Shown here: one piece after another, positions 48,404 through 57,755 of the stretch
How positions within the stretch are numbered: the first letter of the stretch is position 1
Layout: every line of letters starts with the position of its first letter
Assembly: GCA_903891475.1 (NCBI GenBank)
Contig: CAITEP010000020.1
Coordinates: 186,001 to 250,000, forward strand
Direction: 5' to 3'
Length of the DNA: 64,000 nt
DNA from: an uncultured Mucilaginibacter sp.
GTDB taxonomy: Bacteria > Bacteroidota > Bacteroidia > Sphingobacteriales > Sphingobacteriaceae
Position numbers and translations under genes: made by a program
Notes under the pieces: model-generated
Database searches by the model: none
Seen by the model: only the letters and a program-made list of their open reading frames with translations
What the model was told of the DNA's origin: nothing

Positions 48404-49132
48404 TTACTCAATAGCAACGGCATCTTTACTTTTCTTTATCCAAGTCGCGCCATCGGGCTTTAGTTCTAGCAGGTCGATAGGTTCACTTACAGCAAGCGGA
48501 CGTTTTTTAGCTTCCAATTCAACCAATTTCTCCACATACACCGCCGGTTTTCCTAGCATGGTTTGTTTATCGGGCAATTCATCTGGGTTGGCATTGTCTA
48601 TATCTTTAGATATACCGATTACGGCTAAATAAGCCACTTGCTGCACTTGGTAATTGATTTCTAAATGGTTTTTGTTCAATCGCACCTTAAATTGTACTTC
48701 CTGTATTTTTGCTTGCCCGTTAATAAAACCAAAAAAACAAACATCACCCAAGCCATCAGTTAAAAACTTTTGAAGTTTTTCGGGGAAATATTGCTGAATT
48801 TGTTGCATCCGGTATTGATAACGAGCTGTCATAATGGTGCAAAAAGCTTTCAAGGCCTTGTCAATGTCAATATTTTCGGTTAAGGCGGTATTCGCGGCAT
48901 TTTGCAAACCCGCATCATCAAATCCGGAAACCGCGAAGTAAGTGTTGCCCACATTGTGAATTTTGCAGATCGTTTCGAATTTATTTTTATCACTATCATC
49001 CAATAAAAATGTTCGTCTGGTATCGGCGGCAACATAAATATGTCCATTGGTAGCCACATAAATGGCTATACAGGTTGTAAAACCTGTTAGTGGCATACAA
49101 GCCATTAAAACCAATGTTAACAATTTATTCAT
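48404..49132 (-). CDS. Secreted proteasome-beta-like (Ntn hydrolase-like) protein
   Basis: A 242-residue protein with a signal peptide (LLTLVLMACMPLTGF). After it comes TTCIAIYVATNGHIYVAADT, strikingly like the mature N-terminus of proteasome beta subunits and HslV, where an exposed Thr is the nucleophile and the Asp after AA is its partner; then KFETICKIHNVGNTYFAVSG matches the next strands of the fold. Cleavage by signal peptidase could expose Thr20 or Cys21. Asp37 would be the paired acid. Such exported Ntn-like proteins are uncharacterised. Monocistronic; the substrate is unknown. Confidence 0.65.
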   Translation of the reverse strand: MNKLLTLVLMACMPLTGFTTCIAIYVATNGHIYVAADTRRTFLLDDSDKNKFETICKIHNVGNTYFAVSGFDDAGLQNAANTALTENIDIDKALKAFCTIMTARYQYRMQQIQQYFPEKLQKFLTDGLGDVCFFGFINGQAKIQEVQFKVRLNKNHLEINYQVQQVAYLAVIGISKDIDNANPDELPDKQTMLGKPAVYVEKLVELEAKKRPLAVSEPIDLLELKPDGATWIKKSKDAVAIE

Positions 49133-49235
49133 CTTATGTTTACACTAAGTTAACATTAAAATAACATTGAAACAAAGTTTTTTTAAAATTTTAAATGATT
49201 AATAACTAAATAGTTAGTAATTTAATCCACTTATT

Positions 49236-49769
49236 ATGAGGTATTTTGGGTTGATTTTAGGCCTGTTTTTTTGCTTGGTTGGATGTAAAAATTGTAACCA
49301 TAGACAAAACCATATCAACAAAATTGAAATCGCGGCAGGTGGGGGTATATTGAGGGCACCAGTTATTGGGTTAATACTAGATAGTAGTTTATCCCTAAAA
49401 TATTACGGGGGTCTATATGCTAAACGCCAAGGATTTTTTGAAGGCAAGGTGGACAAGCCATTTTGGGATAGTTTAACCTATAAATTTGAAAAAATTCGCA
49501 TTAAAAGTGCAGATACAACTCGAAATTATGTGCTTGATGCAGAGCAAGCAGAGGCTATAATAGTAATTGGTAACTATAAAATCCATGTTTATCATATAAT
49601 TGGCGATAATCGGGATAGCATTACAAATTTTTTATTGTGGACTTTAAATGCTTATAAGGGCATTGTCTTACAGAAATTAAAAGATAGTGTTAAGTTCGAA
49701 ACAACAATCCAATTTATGAAGGATCCAATTGAAAAAAAGGATCCTGTAAAATTTCCTATTAACAAATAA
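49236..49769 (+). CDS. Unknown lipoprotein, 177 residues
   Basis: Lipoprotein signal MRYFGLILGLFFCLVGC with lipidated Cys at 17; a second Cys follows at 20. The mature chain has no recognised family. It has short beta-like stretches (IIVIGNYKIHVYHIIGD) and a KDPIEKKDPVKFP tail with a direct KKDP repeat. Probably attached to the outer membrane. Lies divergently from the Ntn-like gene, 103 bases away. Confidence 0.65.
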   Translation: MRYFGLILGLFFCLVGCKNCNHRQNHINKIEIAAGGGILRAPVIGLILDSSLSLKYYGGLYAKRQGFFEGKVDKPFWDSLTYKFEKIRIKSADTTRNYVLDAEQAEAIIVIGNYKIHVYHIIGDNRDSITNFLLWTLNAYKGIVLQKLKDSVKFETTIQFMKDPIEKKDPVKFPINK

Positions 49770-49838
49770 ACTTCGGAGGCTTATTATTTAAAGTTGTATA
49801 GCTAGCTTTAAAAATAGCAATTGTTAATGCGTTGTCAA

Positions 49839-50285
49839 TTACGCCCCAAACTGCCTTAAATGATGGTCGATGTGCTTATAAGCCAAGCGGCCAATTTGCT
49901 CACGGGTCATTTTACCAAAAAAGAAATGGGTAATGCTTGGGGTTTGGTAATGTTCGTAGCCATTTACCAAATCAATCCATTGTTTTTTGAGTGCTTGCAA
50001 ATCGCCGGTGGTTTCTTCAATTATAAAATCGGGACTGGTTGGTGAGTTTCTTCTCATTGGCGCTTCATCCTTCAGCAATTGCTTCAAAGCTGTTTTACCA
50101 AACAATTTGCCTATAAAAATTTGCTTATAACTTTTTTGGGCAAGGTAGGTGCTATCGCCCTTAATGCAGTGCATTACCATTTGGTAAACATTCATTTTAC
50201 CCCAAAGCGCCTGACTATCCTCGTTTAATGTTTCTATGCGGGCTATCAGGCCATCCCTGGTTGCTTCATCAAATACGGTTTTCAT
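49839..50285 (-). CDS. DUF1569 (DinB-like) protein
   Basis: A 148-residue four-helix protein. His residues in VMHCIKGD and HIDHHLRQF fit the metal-binding triad of the DinB/YfiT fold; the DUF1569 pattern LNEDSQALWGKMNVYQMVMH is clear. Such proteins bind divalent metals and thiols; the reaction is unknown. A perfect -7 box lies just upstream. It is preceded on the same strand by nrdA but has its own promoter. Confidence 0.85.
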   Translation of the reverse strand: MKTVFDEATRDGLIARIETLNEDSQALWGKMNVYQMVMHCIKGDSTYLAQKSYKQIFIGKLFGKTALKQLLKDEAPMRRNSPTSPDFIIEETTGDLQALKKQWIDLVNGYEHYQTPSITHFFFGKMTREQIGRLAYKHIDHHLRQFGA

Positions 50286-50304
50286 GTGGTTATTTTGGTA
50301 TATA

Positions 50305-50312
50305 CAAATGTA
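50305..50312 (-). promoter_or_regulatory. -7 box TACATTTG for the DUF1569 gene
   Basis: Exact reverse-strand TAnnTTTG match, 19 bases before the start at 50285. Confidence 0.5.
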
Positions 50313-50418
50313 TTATTCTTCATTTAAATTATCACCCTTCTCTTCCACCCAAAAACAAAAAAGCCTGAATTTTGAAAATCAAAAATTCAGGCCATTGTAT
50401 AATGAATTTAAGCTGTGG

Positions 50419-52797
50419 TTATGCCGAGCAGGTTACGCAACCTTCCTCCATCGAGCAACTTGGTCCGGCAGGTATTTCATCAGTAATTTGATCTACCACT
50501 TCTGGTATCACCGGCTCCATGTTTTTACCACCTTGGTTTTCAACCGTAAACTTAACCGCCTGCGATGCCGCTTGGGTACGTAAATAGTACATGCCCGTTT
50601 TAAGTCCCTTTTTCCAGGCATAAAAGTGCATGGAGGTCAATTTTGAGGCGTTTGGCGAATTGATAAACAAGTTTAATGATTGCGACTGGCAAATATACGC
50701 GCCCCTATCGGCTGCCATATCAATGATGTTCCGCATCTTAATTTCCCAAACGGTTTTGTATAGGTCCTTAATTTCTTGAGGTATTTCCGCTATATCTTGT
50801 ATCGAGCCGTTGGCGGTAATAATCTTGTCTTTCATGTTATTATCCCACAAACCACGGTTCACCAAATCGCGCAGTAGGTATTTATTTACGATGATAAACT
50901 CACCGCTTAATACCCTACGGGTATAAATATTGCTGGTATAGGGTTCAAAACACTCGTTATTACCCAAAATTTGCGAGGTAGAGGCAGTTGGCATAGGAGC
51001 AACCAATAAAGAGTTACGTACACCATGGTTCATCACATCTAAACGCAGGTTTTCCCAATCCCACCGTCCACTTGTTGGTTTTACACCCCATAAATCGAAC
51101 TGGAATTGTCCTTTTGATAATGGCGAACCTTTAAAGGTTTCGTAAGCGCCTTCTTTAATGGCCAAATCTTTAGAGGCCGTCATTGAAGCGAAGTAGATGG
51201 TTTCGAAAATGTCGATATTCAATTGTTTAGCCTCGTCACTTTCAAAAGGCAAACGCAACTGGATAAAGGCATCGGCCAAACCTTGCACACCTAAACCTAT
51301 GGGGCGATGCCTTAAGTTTGAATATTCGGCCTCTTTTACCGGATAATAATTATTATCAATAATCTTATTCAAGTTTAAAGTAGCCTGATAGGTTACTTCG
51401 TACAATTTATCATGGTCGAATATTCCATCTCTGATGTATCTTGGTAAAGCTAAGGATGCAAGGTTACAAACCGCTATTTCATCCGCAGAGGTATACTCAA
51501 TAATTTCGGTACAAAGGTTAGAGCTTTTTATGGTACCCAAATTTTGTTGGTTCGATTTTCCATTGGCCGCATCCTTATATAACAAGTAAGGAGTACCGGT
51601 TTCTACCTGAGCATCCAAAACTGCAAACCATAATTCCTGTGCTTTAATTACCTTGCGTGCCCTGCCTTCGCGCTCATATTGGGTATATAGGGCTTCAAAC
51701 TCTTTACCCCAGCAATCGGCTAAGCCTGGTGCCTCGTGCGGACAGAACAGACTCCAGTCCTCATTGGCTTCTACCCGTTGCATAAACAAATCGGATACCC
51801 AAAGGGCATAGAATAAATCGCGAGCGCGCATTTCTTCCTTGCCATGGTTTTTGCGCAGATCCAAAAATTCAAAAATATCGGCATGCCAAGGCTCCAAATA
51901 AATAGCGAAGGCCCCTTTACGCTTGCCACCACCTTGATCAACATACCTGGCGGTATCATTAAACACACGCAACATTGGTATAATACCGTTACTGGTGCCG
52001 TTAGTTCCGCTGATGTATGAGCCTGTTGCCCTTACATTGTGTATACTTAAACCAATACCACCCGCGCTTTGCGAAATTTTGGCGGTTTGCTTTAAAGTAT
52101 CATAAATACCATCAATGCTATCATCCTTCATAGTCAACAAAAAGCATGACGACATTTGCGGCTTTGGTGTACCCGCATTAAATAAGGTTGGGGTAGCATG
52201 GGTAAACCAACGCTCGCTCATTAAGTTGTATGTTTTAATGGCACTGTCAATATCTTCTTTATGGATGCCTATTGATACCCGCATAAACAAGTGTTGCGGA
52301 CGCTCGGCTATTTTACCGTCTAATTTTAACAGGTACGATTTTTCGAGTGTTTTAAAACCAAAATAGTCAAAGCCAAAGTCGCGGTCGTATATAATGGTGC
52401 TATCCAACAGCTCTGCGTTCTTTTCAATAATTTCCCAAACATCATCGGCAATCAAGGAAGCGTTTTTACGTGTTTTGGGATCCACATATCCATGTAATAA
52501 ACGCATAGTTTCACTAAAAGACTTGATGGTGTTTTTATGCAAGTTTGATACGGCTATACGCGAAGCCAATAAAGCATAGTCAGGGTGTTTGGTGGTTAAG
52601 GAGGCGGCGGTTTCAGCAGCCAAATTATCCAGTTCGGAGGTGGTTACCCCGTCAAACAAACCTTCAATTACTTTTTTAGCAACATCAATCGGATCAACCA
52701 AAGCCGGATTCAGACCATAGCATAGCTTTTCAATCCTCGCGGTAATTTTGTCGAATTTTACCGATTCCTTTTTTCCATCTCTTTTGATTACGAACAT
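50419..52797 (-). CDS. nrdA: Class Ia ribonucleotide reductase large subunit
   Basis: A 792-residue enzyme that reduces ribonucleoside diphosphates. An N-terminal ATP-cone ([20 protein letters not shown]) gives allosteric activity control. Catalytic cysteines lie in the [14 protein letters not shown] loop and in [29 protein letters not shown] is conserved. The C-terminal EEGCVTCSA carries the CxxC that exchanges electrons with thioredoxin or glutaredoxin. The sequence is of the eukaryote-like type common in Bacteroidota. It follows nrdB on the same strand, but a four-helix-bundle gene lies between them. Confidence 0.97.
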   Translation of the reverse strand: MFVIKRDGKKESVKFDKITARIEKLCYGLNPALVDPIDVAKKVIEGLFDGVTTSELDNLAAETAASLTTKHPDYALLASRIAVSNLHKNTIKSFSETMRLLHGYVDPKTRKNASLIADDVWEIIEKNAELLDSTIIYDRDFGFDYFGFKTLEKSYLLKLDGKIAERPQHLFMRVSIGIHKEDIDSAIKTYNLMSERWFTHATPTLFNAGTPKPQMSSCFLLTMKDDSIDGIYDTLKQTAKISQSAGGIGLSIHNVRATGSYISGTNGTSNGIIPMLRVFNDTARYVDQGGGKRKGAFAIYLEPWHADIFEFLDLRKNHGKEEMRARDLFYALWVSDLFMQRVEANEDWSLFCPHEAPGLADCWGKEFEALYTQYEREGRARKVIKAQELWFAVLDAQVETGTPYLLYKDAANGKSNQQNLGTIKSSNLCTEIIEYTSADEIAVCNLASLALPRYIRDGIFDHDKLYEVTYQATLNLNKIIDNNYYPVKEAEYSNLRHRPIGLGVQGLADAFIQLRLPFESDEAKQLNIDIFETIYFASMTASKDLAIKEGAYETFKGSPLSKGQFQFDLWGVKPTSGRWDWENLRLDVMNHGVRNSLLVAPMPTASTSQILGNNECFEPYTSNIYTRRVLSGEFIIVNKYLLRDLVNRGLWDNNMKDKIITANGSIQDIAEIPQEIKDLYKTVWEIKMRNIIDMAADRGAYICQSQSLNLFINSPNASKLTSMHFYAWKKGLKTGMYYLRTQAASQAVKFTVENQGGKNMEPVIPEVVDQITDEIPAGPSCSMEEGCVTCSA

Positions 52798-52810
52798 GTG
52801 TGTTTAATTT

Positions 52811-53272
52811 GAGTAGTGAGTGGTGAATAGTGAGTTATGTTTTGTCATACTATAACTTACCTTTCCTTTATATTATAATTAATTAATCCGCTTAAATATT
52901 TGAAACACTTTATCAGTATTTCTCCAAGTAATTCTAAACTCTCAGGGGTACAATAATTTAAATCCATCGCGACATCTAATGCCGCATCAACTTCAATTAC
53001 CGAACCACGAGCAATTTCATAGTATCTATTTCTTTCTGCTTCCGATTTTCTTGAACTCCCCTCCGCAATGTTTAAATACACAGATAAAGAGGCTCTTTTT
53101 ATTTGTTGTGATAGTATAAACCTTTCTTCTGAAGGAAATGTTAACACAACTTTATAGCATTCTTTAACAAATTGTCTGGCTATTGTATATGCCTCTAGTT
53201 TCGTATGTCCAAGATTTAAAAACATATACTTTATTCATTAAAAACTCACCATTGACAACTGTCTACTCACTA
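52811..53272. mobile_element. Inverted-repeat-bounded unit carrying the four-helix-bundle gene
   Basis: GAGTAGTGAGTGGTGAATAG, continuing with TGAGTTATG, sits at 52811-52839; the opposite end at 53243-53272 is AACTCACCATTGACAACTGT followed by CTACTCACTATC, an imperfect reverse complement of it. The only gene inside is the four-helix-bundle ORF. The whole interrupts the nrdB-nrdA unit. No transposase, so mobility would need help in trans; this reading is inference. Confidence 0.45.
52857..53225 (-). CDS. Four-helix-bundle protein (S23 / intervening-sequence-protein family)
   Basis: A 122-residue protein matching the TIGR02436-type family first seen inside 23S rRNA intervening sequences: LEAYTIARQFVKECYKVVLT, FPSEERFILSQQIKRASLSV, NIAEGSSRKSEAERNRYYEI and then a VIEVDAALDVAMDL helix. 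Related to Avd of diversity-generating retroelements. It probably forms a basic pentamer binding nucleic acid. Sits between nrdB (48 bases) and nrdA (59 bases), flanked by inverted GTGAGTAGTGA-type repeats. No reverse transcriptase is nearby. Confidence 0.9.
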   Translation of the reverse strand: MFLNLGHTKLEAYTIARQFVKECYKVVLTFPSEERFILSQQIKRASLSVYLNIAEGSSRKSEAERNRYYEIARGSVIEVDAALDVAMDLNYCTPESLELLGEILIKCFKYLSGLINYNIKER

Positions 53273-53273
53273 T

Positions 53274-54245
53274 CTAAAAATCTTCATCTAGTGAAAACGC
53301 CTTGCTTTCCTGACTGTTTAATACACCGCTTTTTTGGTAGTCGCCTACACGTTTCTCGAAAAAGTTGGTTTTACCTTGCAATGATATCATTTCCATAAAA
53401 TCGAATGGATTGCTAGCTCCATAAACCTTATCGTAGCCCAGTTCGCCCAACCACCTATCGGCTACAAATTCAATATATTGGCTCATCAGTTTGGCGTTCA
53501 TGCCAATCAGGTTAACCGGCAGAGCCTCGGTAATAAATTCTTTTTCAATTTCTACCGCATCGGTAATGATGGATGTGGCCGCTTCTTTTGATAGCTTATT
53601 GTCCAACATTTTGTAAAGCAGGCAAGCAAATTCGCAATGCATACCTTCATCCCGACTTATCAATTCATTGCTGAAGGTGAGGCCAGGCATTAAGCCTCTT
53701 TTCTTCAGCCAAAAAATAGAGCAGAAACTACCTGAAAAGAATATGCCTTCAACAGCGGCAAAAGCAATCAGGCGTTCGGCAAAGCTGCCGTTGTTAATCC
53801 AACGCAGAGCCCATTCCGCTTTTTTACCTACGCACGGTACTGTTTCAATGGCATGGAAAAGGCGGTCTTTCTCGGCAGGGTCTTTTATATAGGTATCAAT
53901 TAATAAAGCATAAGTTTCGGAGTGGATATTCTCCATCATAATTTGGAAACCATAAAAACAGCGTGCTTCGGGCAGTTGCACTTCGCTCATGAAATTTACG
54001 GCCAGGTTTTCGTTCACAATACCATCACTAGCCGCGAAGAAAGCCAACACATGCGAAATGAAATGACGCTCCCCATCGTTCATTTTTTCCCAATGCTTCA
54101 TGTCGTCGCTTAGGTCAATTTCTTCGGCTGTCCAAAAGCTGGCTTCGCATTTTTTATACATCTCCCAAATAGCAGGGTACTTAATGGGTAAAATAACAAA
54201 GCGATCCTTGTTCTCTCTTAGTAATAATTCTGTTTCCTCGTTCAT
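53274..54245 (-). CDS. nrdB: Class Ia ribonucleotide reductase small subunit
   Basis: A 323-residue diiron-tyrosyl-radical protein. The radical Tyr is in [15 protein letters not shown], iron ligands include the Glu and His of that helix and of [13 protein letters not shown], and [20 protein letters not shown] is the conserved core. The C-terminal tail FSLDEDF docks to NrdA. The start at 54245 (MNEETELLL) was chosen over a longer frame to 54326, which adds non-conserved residues. The -7 box TATATTTG is about 215 bases upstream, giving a long leader. Confidence 0.96.
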   Translation of the reverse strand: MNEETELLLRENKDRFVILPIKYPAIWEMYKKCEASFWTAEEIDLSDDMKHWEKMNDGERHFISHVLAFFAASDGIVNENLAVNFMSEVQLPEARCFYGFQIMMENIHSETYALLIDTYIKDPAEKDRLFHAIETVPCVGKKAEWALRWINNGSFAERLIAFAAVEGIFFSGSFCSIFWLKKRGLMPGLTFSNELISRDEGMHCEFACLLYKMLDNKLSKEAATSIITDAVEIEKEFITEALPVNLIGMNAKLMSQYIEFVADRWLGELGYDKVYGASNPFDFMEMISLQGKTNFFEKRVGDYQKSGVLNSQESKAFSLDEDF

Positions 54246-54741
54246 GTAAAATTTGTTGTTAACAATTTTTCGAATACCCAAACATTTATAAGTTGTTAGC
54301 CGTACAAAAGCCGATAAGAATTCCATTTGGGTTATTTTTAACCCTATTAGGTAATTATCAGTCTGCTTTATAATTTACGTACCTTGTGTTTTACAATGGC
54401 CCGTTTAGCTTACCTCGGTAGATTAGAGGTAGTAGCAAAAGCTTTATAAAACTTATAGTTCAAATATAGGGGCTACATCTTTATGATGTTAGTTTTAGTT
54501 TTTAACATCACCTATAAGTTATAAACAATTTAATTTTTTGGGATGATATTACAATTGGCTGATGCTTTGGGTAACGTTGAATTACAACTCTTTAGCTATG
54601 TTTTTATTGTAAATAACATGCTTTTGGTAGGTTAAAATTGGTTTGTCAGCCTTAAATCCTATTTTAAAAAGCAAAGGTGGTAAAACCCAGCTAGGATAAT
54701 TAACACCTTTGAAACCATGGTGAAGAAAAAAGCTCGATTAT
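54246..54741. other. nrdB leader and unassigned gap
   Basis: Holds the nrdB promoter (54461-54468, minus) and a leader with a TACCTC/GAGGTA hairpin near 54411-54431. A 30-codon plus-strand frame at 54543-54635 has no recognisable character. Nothing else seen. Confidence 0.5.
54461..54468 (-). promoter_or_regulatory. -7 box TATATTTG for nrdB
   Basis: Exact reverse-strand TAnnTTTG match. It implies a leader of roughly 210 bases before the start at 54245, long for this genome. Confidence 0.45.
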
Positions 54742-55107
54742 TTATTCCTTATTTTCAATAAACTTCATAGAGATGGAATTTACACAATGGCGTACGTTTT
54801 TAGGCGTTAAGTATTCTCCCTCAAAAACATGACCTAAATGCCCACCGCAATTAGCGCAAACAATTTCGGTTCTCCGGCCATCGGCATCAGGTACCCTGGT
54901 TACGGCTCCGGGTATTTCGGCGTCAAAGCTCGGCCACCCGCACATCGATTCAAATTTATCTTTGGATGTATATAATGGCGCGTCGCATCTTTTACAAATG
55001 TAGAGCCCCTTGGCTTTGTTATCGTTGTATTCGCCACTAAAAGGGCGTTCAGTGCCTTTAAATCTTATTACGTATTCTTCTTCTTTGGTTAATGGATTGT
55101 AATTCAT
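54742..55107 (-). CDS. msrB: Methionine-R-sulfoxide reductase MsrB
   Basis: A 121-residue repair enzyme for oxidised methionine. Two zinc CxxC motifs (CKRC and CANC), GWPSFDAE, and the catalytic Cys in RHCVNSISM are all present. The start was set at 55107 ([20 protein letters not shown]); an open frame to 55221 would add residues with no homology. The SDR gene ends 104 bases upstream on the same strand. Cytosolic. Confidence 0.95.
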   Translation of the reverse strand: MNYNPLTKEEEYVIRFKGTERPFSGEYNDNKAKGLYICKRCDAPLYTSKDKFESMCGWPSFDAEIPGAVTRVPDADGRRTEIVCANCGGHLGHVFEGEYLTPKNVRHCVNSISMKFIENKE

Positions 55108-55211
55108 CTTATTAAATATTAAATAGGGTACAAGGTTGTCATAGCATAAACAACAAATAATATACGAAAAATAAAAGCTAATAGTTTTAAAACACCTATG
55201 AAATTTCAGGA

Positions 55212-55829
55212 CTAATACCAAATTCCGGTAATGGTATTTGAATTATTACTATTAAGCTCGTCGGTAATGGCTATGGCAACATCGCCGGGGTGTATGGTTT
55301 TAAAACCACCACTAAATATAGGTTTCTTTTTGAATGTTCCTTTAGTTTCACCATCAACTATATAAGGGCAAGCCACTAAACTATAATTTAAGTTAGATTC
55401 TATAATGGTATTGTAGGCATTCTGATGATCGTTTATGGCATGTTTTACAGGCGTTAGTTTTAATATACCTATGCTTATTTTACCGAAGAAAGATTTTTCC
55501 ATTTGCGCTATGCCGGTTATAGCCAAATATCGCATAGGCTTTTGGTCGAAAATTTCAACAACAACCTTAGCAGTGTCAGCAACCAAGGTTGAAGGCTTTA
55601 ATGGATTTGCACCAACTACGTTTATTAGCACATCAAAATTATTTTCTGATAAATTTTTTAATAAGGCATGGTTATATACATCGCCTTCAACTACTGTTAA
55701 ATTAGCATCACTCAATGTTATTTTGTTTTTATTTCGTACAAGGATAGTCAGTTTTAAACCCTTTTGTAAAACAATTTTCATGATGGCTTCGCCAACCCTA
55801 CCAGTGGCACCTAAAAGCAGTATATTCAT
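55212..55829 (-). CDS. NAD(P)H-binding SDR-like protein
   Basis: A 205-residue atypical short-chain dehydrogenase. The Rossmann motif [12 protein letters not shown] is at the N-terminus and [14 protein letters not shown] is the later strand. [13 protein letters not shown] is a common tail motif. Of the NAD(P)H-binding (NmrA-related) group that includes biliverdin reductase B-like proteins. The substrate is unknown. MsrB lies downstream, so the pair may serve redox repair, which is inference. Confidence 0.85.
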   Translation of the reverse strand: MNILLLGATGRVGEAIMKIVLQKGLKLTILVRNKNKITLSDANLTVVEGDVYNHALLKNLSENNFDVLINVVGANPLKPSTLVADTAKVVVEIFDQKPMRYLAITGIAQMEKSFFGKISIGILKLTPVKHAINDHQNAYNTIIESNLNYSLVACPYIVDGETKGTFKKKPIFSGGFKTIHPGDVAIAITDELNSNNSNTITGIWY

Positions 55830-55940
55830 TACAATAATTGTTTGATTTTACTTCAGCTAATTAAAAATAAAATTAAGTGTTTAAATTTGTTGCGCCAAAA
55901 TTAAAGCTTATATTCATGTAGTTTTTTTGTAAAACTATTT

Positions 55941-56525
55941 TCATTGCCTATAATGGTTAGCTTTCAGGTTTTGGGCGGCTAAGTTAACCGTTTCTTCTAT
56001 TCGTTTTTGGCGAGTTGATACCTGTTTCGCATTATTTATCCACTCCAATATTATTTTATGAGAGGAAGGTGGAAAGGCCGCAAAATTTTTCAAGGCCTCT
56101 GGATTTTCATTCAAAGCCATTTGTAAATCATTTGGGATAATACGATTATCAACTTCATCCAAAGCGGTCCATGTTCCGTTTTGTTTGGCTATTTCAATCA
56201 TTTGTAAACCAGCGGGTGCCATTAAGCCAGCCTCTGTTAAATAAGTAATCTTTTGTTTATTTATTTTGCTCCAATTGCTTTTTGGGTTTCGCTTGGCAAA
56301 AAATTGGTAATAGCTTTTATCATCGCGTTTGTTAGGCTTACTGTCAATCCAACCAAAACACAAGGCTTCTTCTACCGCTTCGGGATAATACACACTGGGC
56401 ATCCCCGCGTCTTTATGATAAATAATGAGCCAAACGCTTTTTTCGCTATCATGATGCTCCTCTAACCAAGTCCGCCAAGTAGCCCTATCCTTGGCATAAA
56501 AACTATTTTCTTTTTCTTCCAACAT
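55941..56525 (-). CDS. YdeI/OmpD-associated family protein
   Basis: A 194-residue protein with the YdeI pattern in order: WRTWLEEHHDSEKSVWLIIY, YPEAVEEALCFGWIDSKPNK, YYQFFAKRNPKSNWSKINK and then the OmdA helical tail (FAAFPPSSHKIILEWINNAK; TRQKRIEETV). Linked in Salmonella to resistance against cationic peptides. The second OmdA-type protein of the window is the DUF3052 fusion at 11594. Monocistronic. Confidence 0.9.
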   Translation of the reverse strand: MLEEKENSFYAKDRATWRTWLEEHHDSEKSVWLIIYHKDAGMPSVYYPEAVEEALCFGWIDSKPNKRDDKSYYQFFAKRNPKSNWSKINKQKITYLTEAGLMAPAGLQMIEIAKQNGTWTALDEVDNRIIPNDLQMALNENPEALKNFAAFPPSSHKIILEWINNAKQVSTRQKRIEETVNLAAQNLKANHYRQ

Positions 56526-56787
56526 AAAAGTGAATCAATATTTTTAGATTTTGAGGGTATCGATACCGCGCAATCAATAATAAAACAATTTAACAATTCA
56601 ATAAATCAACTACATAACAATTCAACAATAAAACAATTTAACAATTCAATAAATCAATAATTCAATCAATCACTAAATAAATCGGCGAGCTTTCTCCCTC
56701 GTTTACCGATAATTTGCCTCATTTCGCCTAAATATAGTACCTGTTTTTATCATTTCAATGCAATTTTGGTCTATAAATCAACGCGAT
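56526..56787. other. Gap before the small-peptide gene
   Basis: Contains the 48-bp-period repeat (56579-56657). CAATTTTG at 56761-56768 is a one-mismatch -7 box, 20 bases before the peptide ATG at 56788. Confidence 0.45.
56579..56657. repeat. Two 31-bp direct repeats, 48 bases apart
   Basis: Identical 31-base copies at 56579-56609 and 56627-56657, beginning AATAAAACAATTTAACAATT, embedded in further CAATTCAA/AATCAA words up to 56672. Low-complexity AT-rich simple sequence. Confidence 0.85.
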
Positions 56788-56886
56788 ATGTTACATAATT
56801 TACTTATTCAAATCATTAATGTGGCTGTACAAGTGGCACATTATGTACAAACCATTATCCATACTATAGGCCACCTTATTAAATAA
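56788..56886 (+). CDS. 32-residue amphipathic peptide, with its own terminator
   Basis: An ATG at 56788 opens 32 codons to TAA at 56884-56886. The peptide begins MLHNLLIQIINVAVQ and ends TIGHLIK. Polar residues fall at 4, 8, 11, 15, 18, 22, 25, 29 and 32 (Asn, Gln, Asn, Gln, His, Thr, His, His, Lys), a strict 4-3 spacing, with mostly Ile, Leu, Val, Ala between: a textbook amphipathic helix. There is one charged residue plus four His. The stop codon lies inside a terminator hairpin that no other plus-strand gene needs, implying a dedicated transcript. No family recognised. It could be a membrane-active peptide or type I toxin. Confidence 0.5.
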   Translation: MLHNLLIQIINVAVQVAHYVQTIIHTIGHLIK

Positions 56887-56899
56887 GGCTGGCTTTTTT
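56870..56899 (+). terminator. Terminator overlapping the small-peptide stop codon
   Basis: GCCACCTTA pairs with TAAGGCTGGC (one bulged C) around TTAAA, then TTTTTT at 56894-56899. The T tract is only on the plus strand, and the upstream neighbour gene is on the minus strand. Confidence 0.8.
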
Positions 56900-56990
56900 A
56901 TTGCGACAAAAGCCTAAAAAAACCGTAATTTTAACGCCAAATTGCTAAAGCGTACCCTTATGGGAATTCAAAGATACTATTCAAAATAAA

Positions 56991-57755
56991 ATGCTGAAAC
57001 AACCTATTATTACTGTTAAAAATCTGGTAAAAAACTATGGCAGCTTTGAGGCTGTGAAAGGTATCAGTTTTGAAGTTTATGATGGCGAAATATTTGGACT
57101 ACTTGGCCCTAATGGTGCCGGCAAAACCACCACCCTCGAGATTATTGAAACCCTAAGAGAAAAAACCTCCGGCGAGGTAATGGTGGATGGCTTTTCGATA
57201 GACCATGATGCCGATAAAATTAAACAGCGTATCGGCGTGCAACTTCAAGCGGCCGGTTATTATCCTAATCTAAACCTATCGGAGTTGATTAAACTTTTTT
57301 GTGGTTTATATGGCATTGAAAAATCTGCAACCGAAATGTTGGATAAGGTGGCATTGACCGATAAGGCTAAAGCTAAATACAAGGACCTATCAGGCGGACA
57401 AAAACAGCGTTTCTCTATAGCTACCACTTTAATAAATAATCCTCGGATCATTTTTCTGGACGAACCCACCACCGGGCTCGATCCGCAAGCAAGGCGAAAC
57501 TTATGGGATTTAATCCGTGAAATACGCGATCAAGGCACTACCGTAGTTATTACCACCCATTACATGGATGAAGCCGAAGAGCTTTGTGATAGGGTTGCAT
57601 TTGTTGATGGCGGGCATATAATAGGTATTGATACGCCAAACAGCTTTATCGACCAATTGGTAGCAAGCGGCTTTGAACGCAAAAAACAAGTAAAACTAGC
57701 CAATTTGGAAGATGTGTTTATAAATCTGACCGGCAAAGAGTGGCGTGAAGGGTAA
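56991..57755 (+). CDS. ABC transporter ATP-binding protein (DrrA-like)
   Basis: A 254-residue ATPase. Walker A GPNGAGKTTTLE, signature LSGGQKQRFSIA, Walker B RIIFLDEPTTGLD and the switch His in TTHYMDEAEEL are intact. The C-terminus (NLEDVFINLTGKEWREG) is the typical end of ABC-2 type exporter ATPases. It should pair with the permease at 57984. A REP-like repeat of about 230 bases' spacing separates them, unusual for a tight ABC pair. Confidence 0.93.
   Translation: MLKQPIITVKNLVKNYGSFEAVKGISFEVYDGEIFGLLGPNGAGKTTTLEIIETLREKTSGEVMVDGFSIDHDADKIKQRIGVQLQAAGYYPNLNLSELIKLFCGLYGIEKSATEMLDKVALTDKAKAKYKDLSGGQKQRFSIATTLINNPRIIFLDEPTTGLDPQARRNLWDLIREIRDQGTTVVITTHYMDEAEELCDRVAFVDGGHIIGIDTPNSFIDQLVASGFERKKQVKLANLEDVFINLTGKEWREG

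Noticed and set aside
54397..54476. tRNA-like stretch (GTTCAAAT, D-loop-like GGTAG, partly pairing ends)
   Set aside because: No consistent anticodon stem-loop, acceptor pairing is only six imperfect pairs, and the GTTCAAATATAG part is the reverse strand of the nrdB promoter box.
54543..54635. 30-codon plus-strand ORF
   Set aside because: No terminator, promoter box or helix periodicity to support it, unlike the ORF at 56788.
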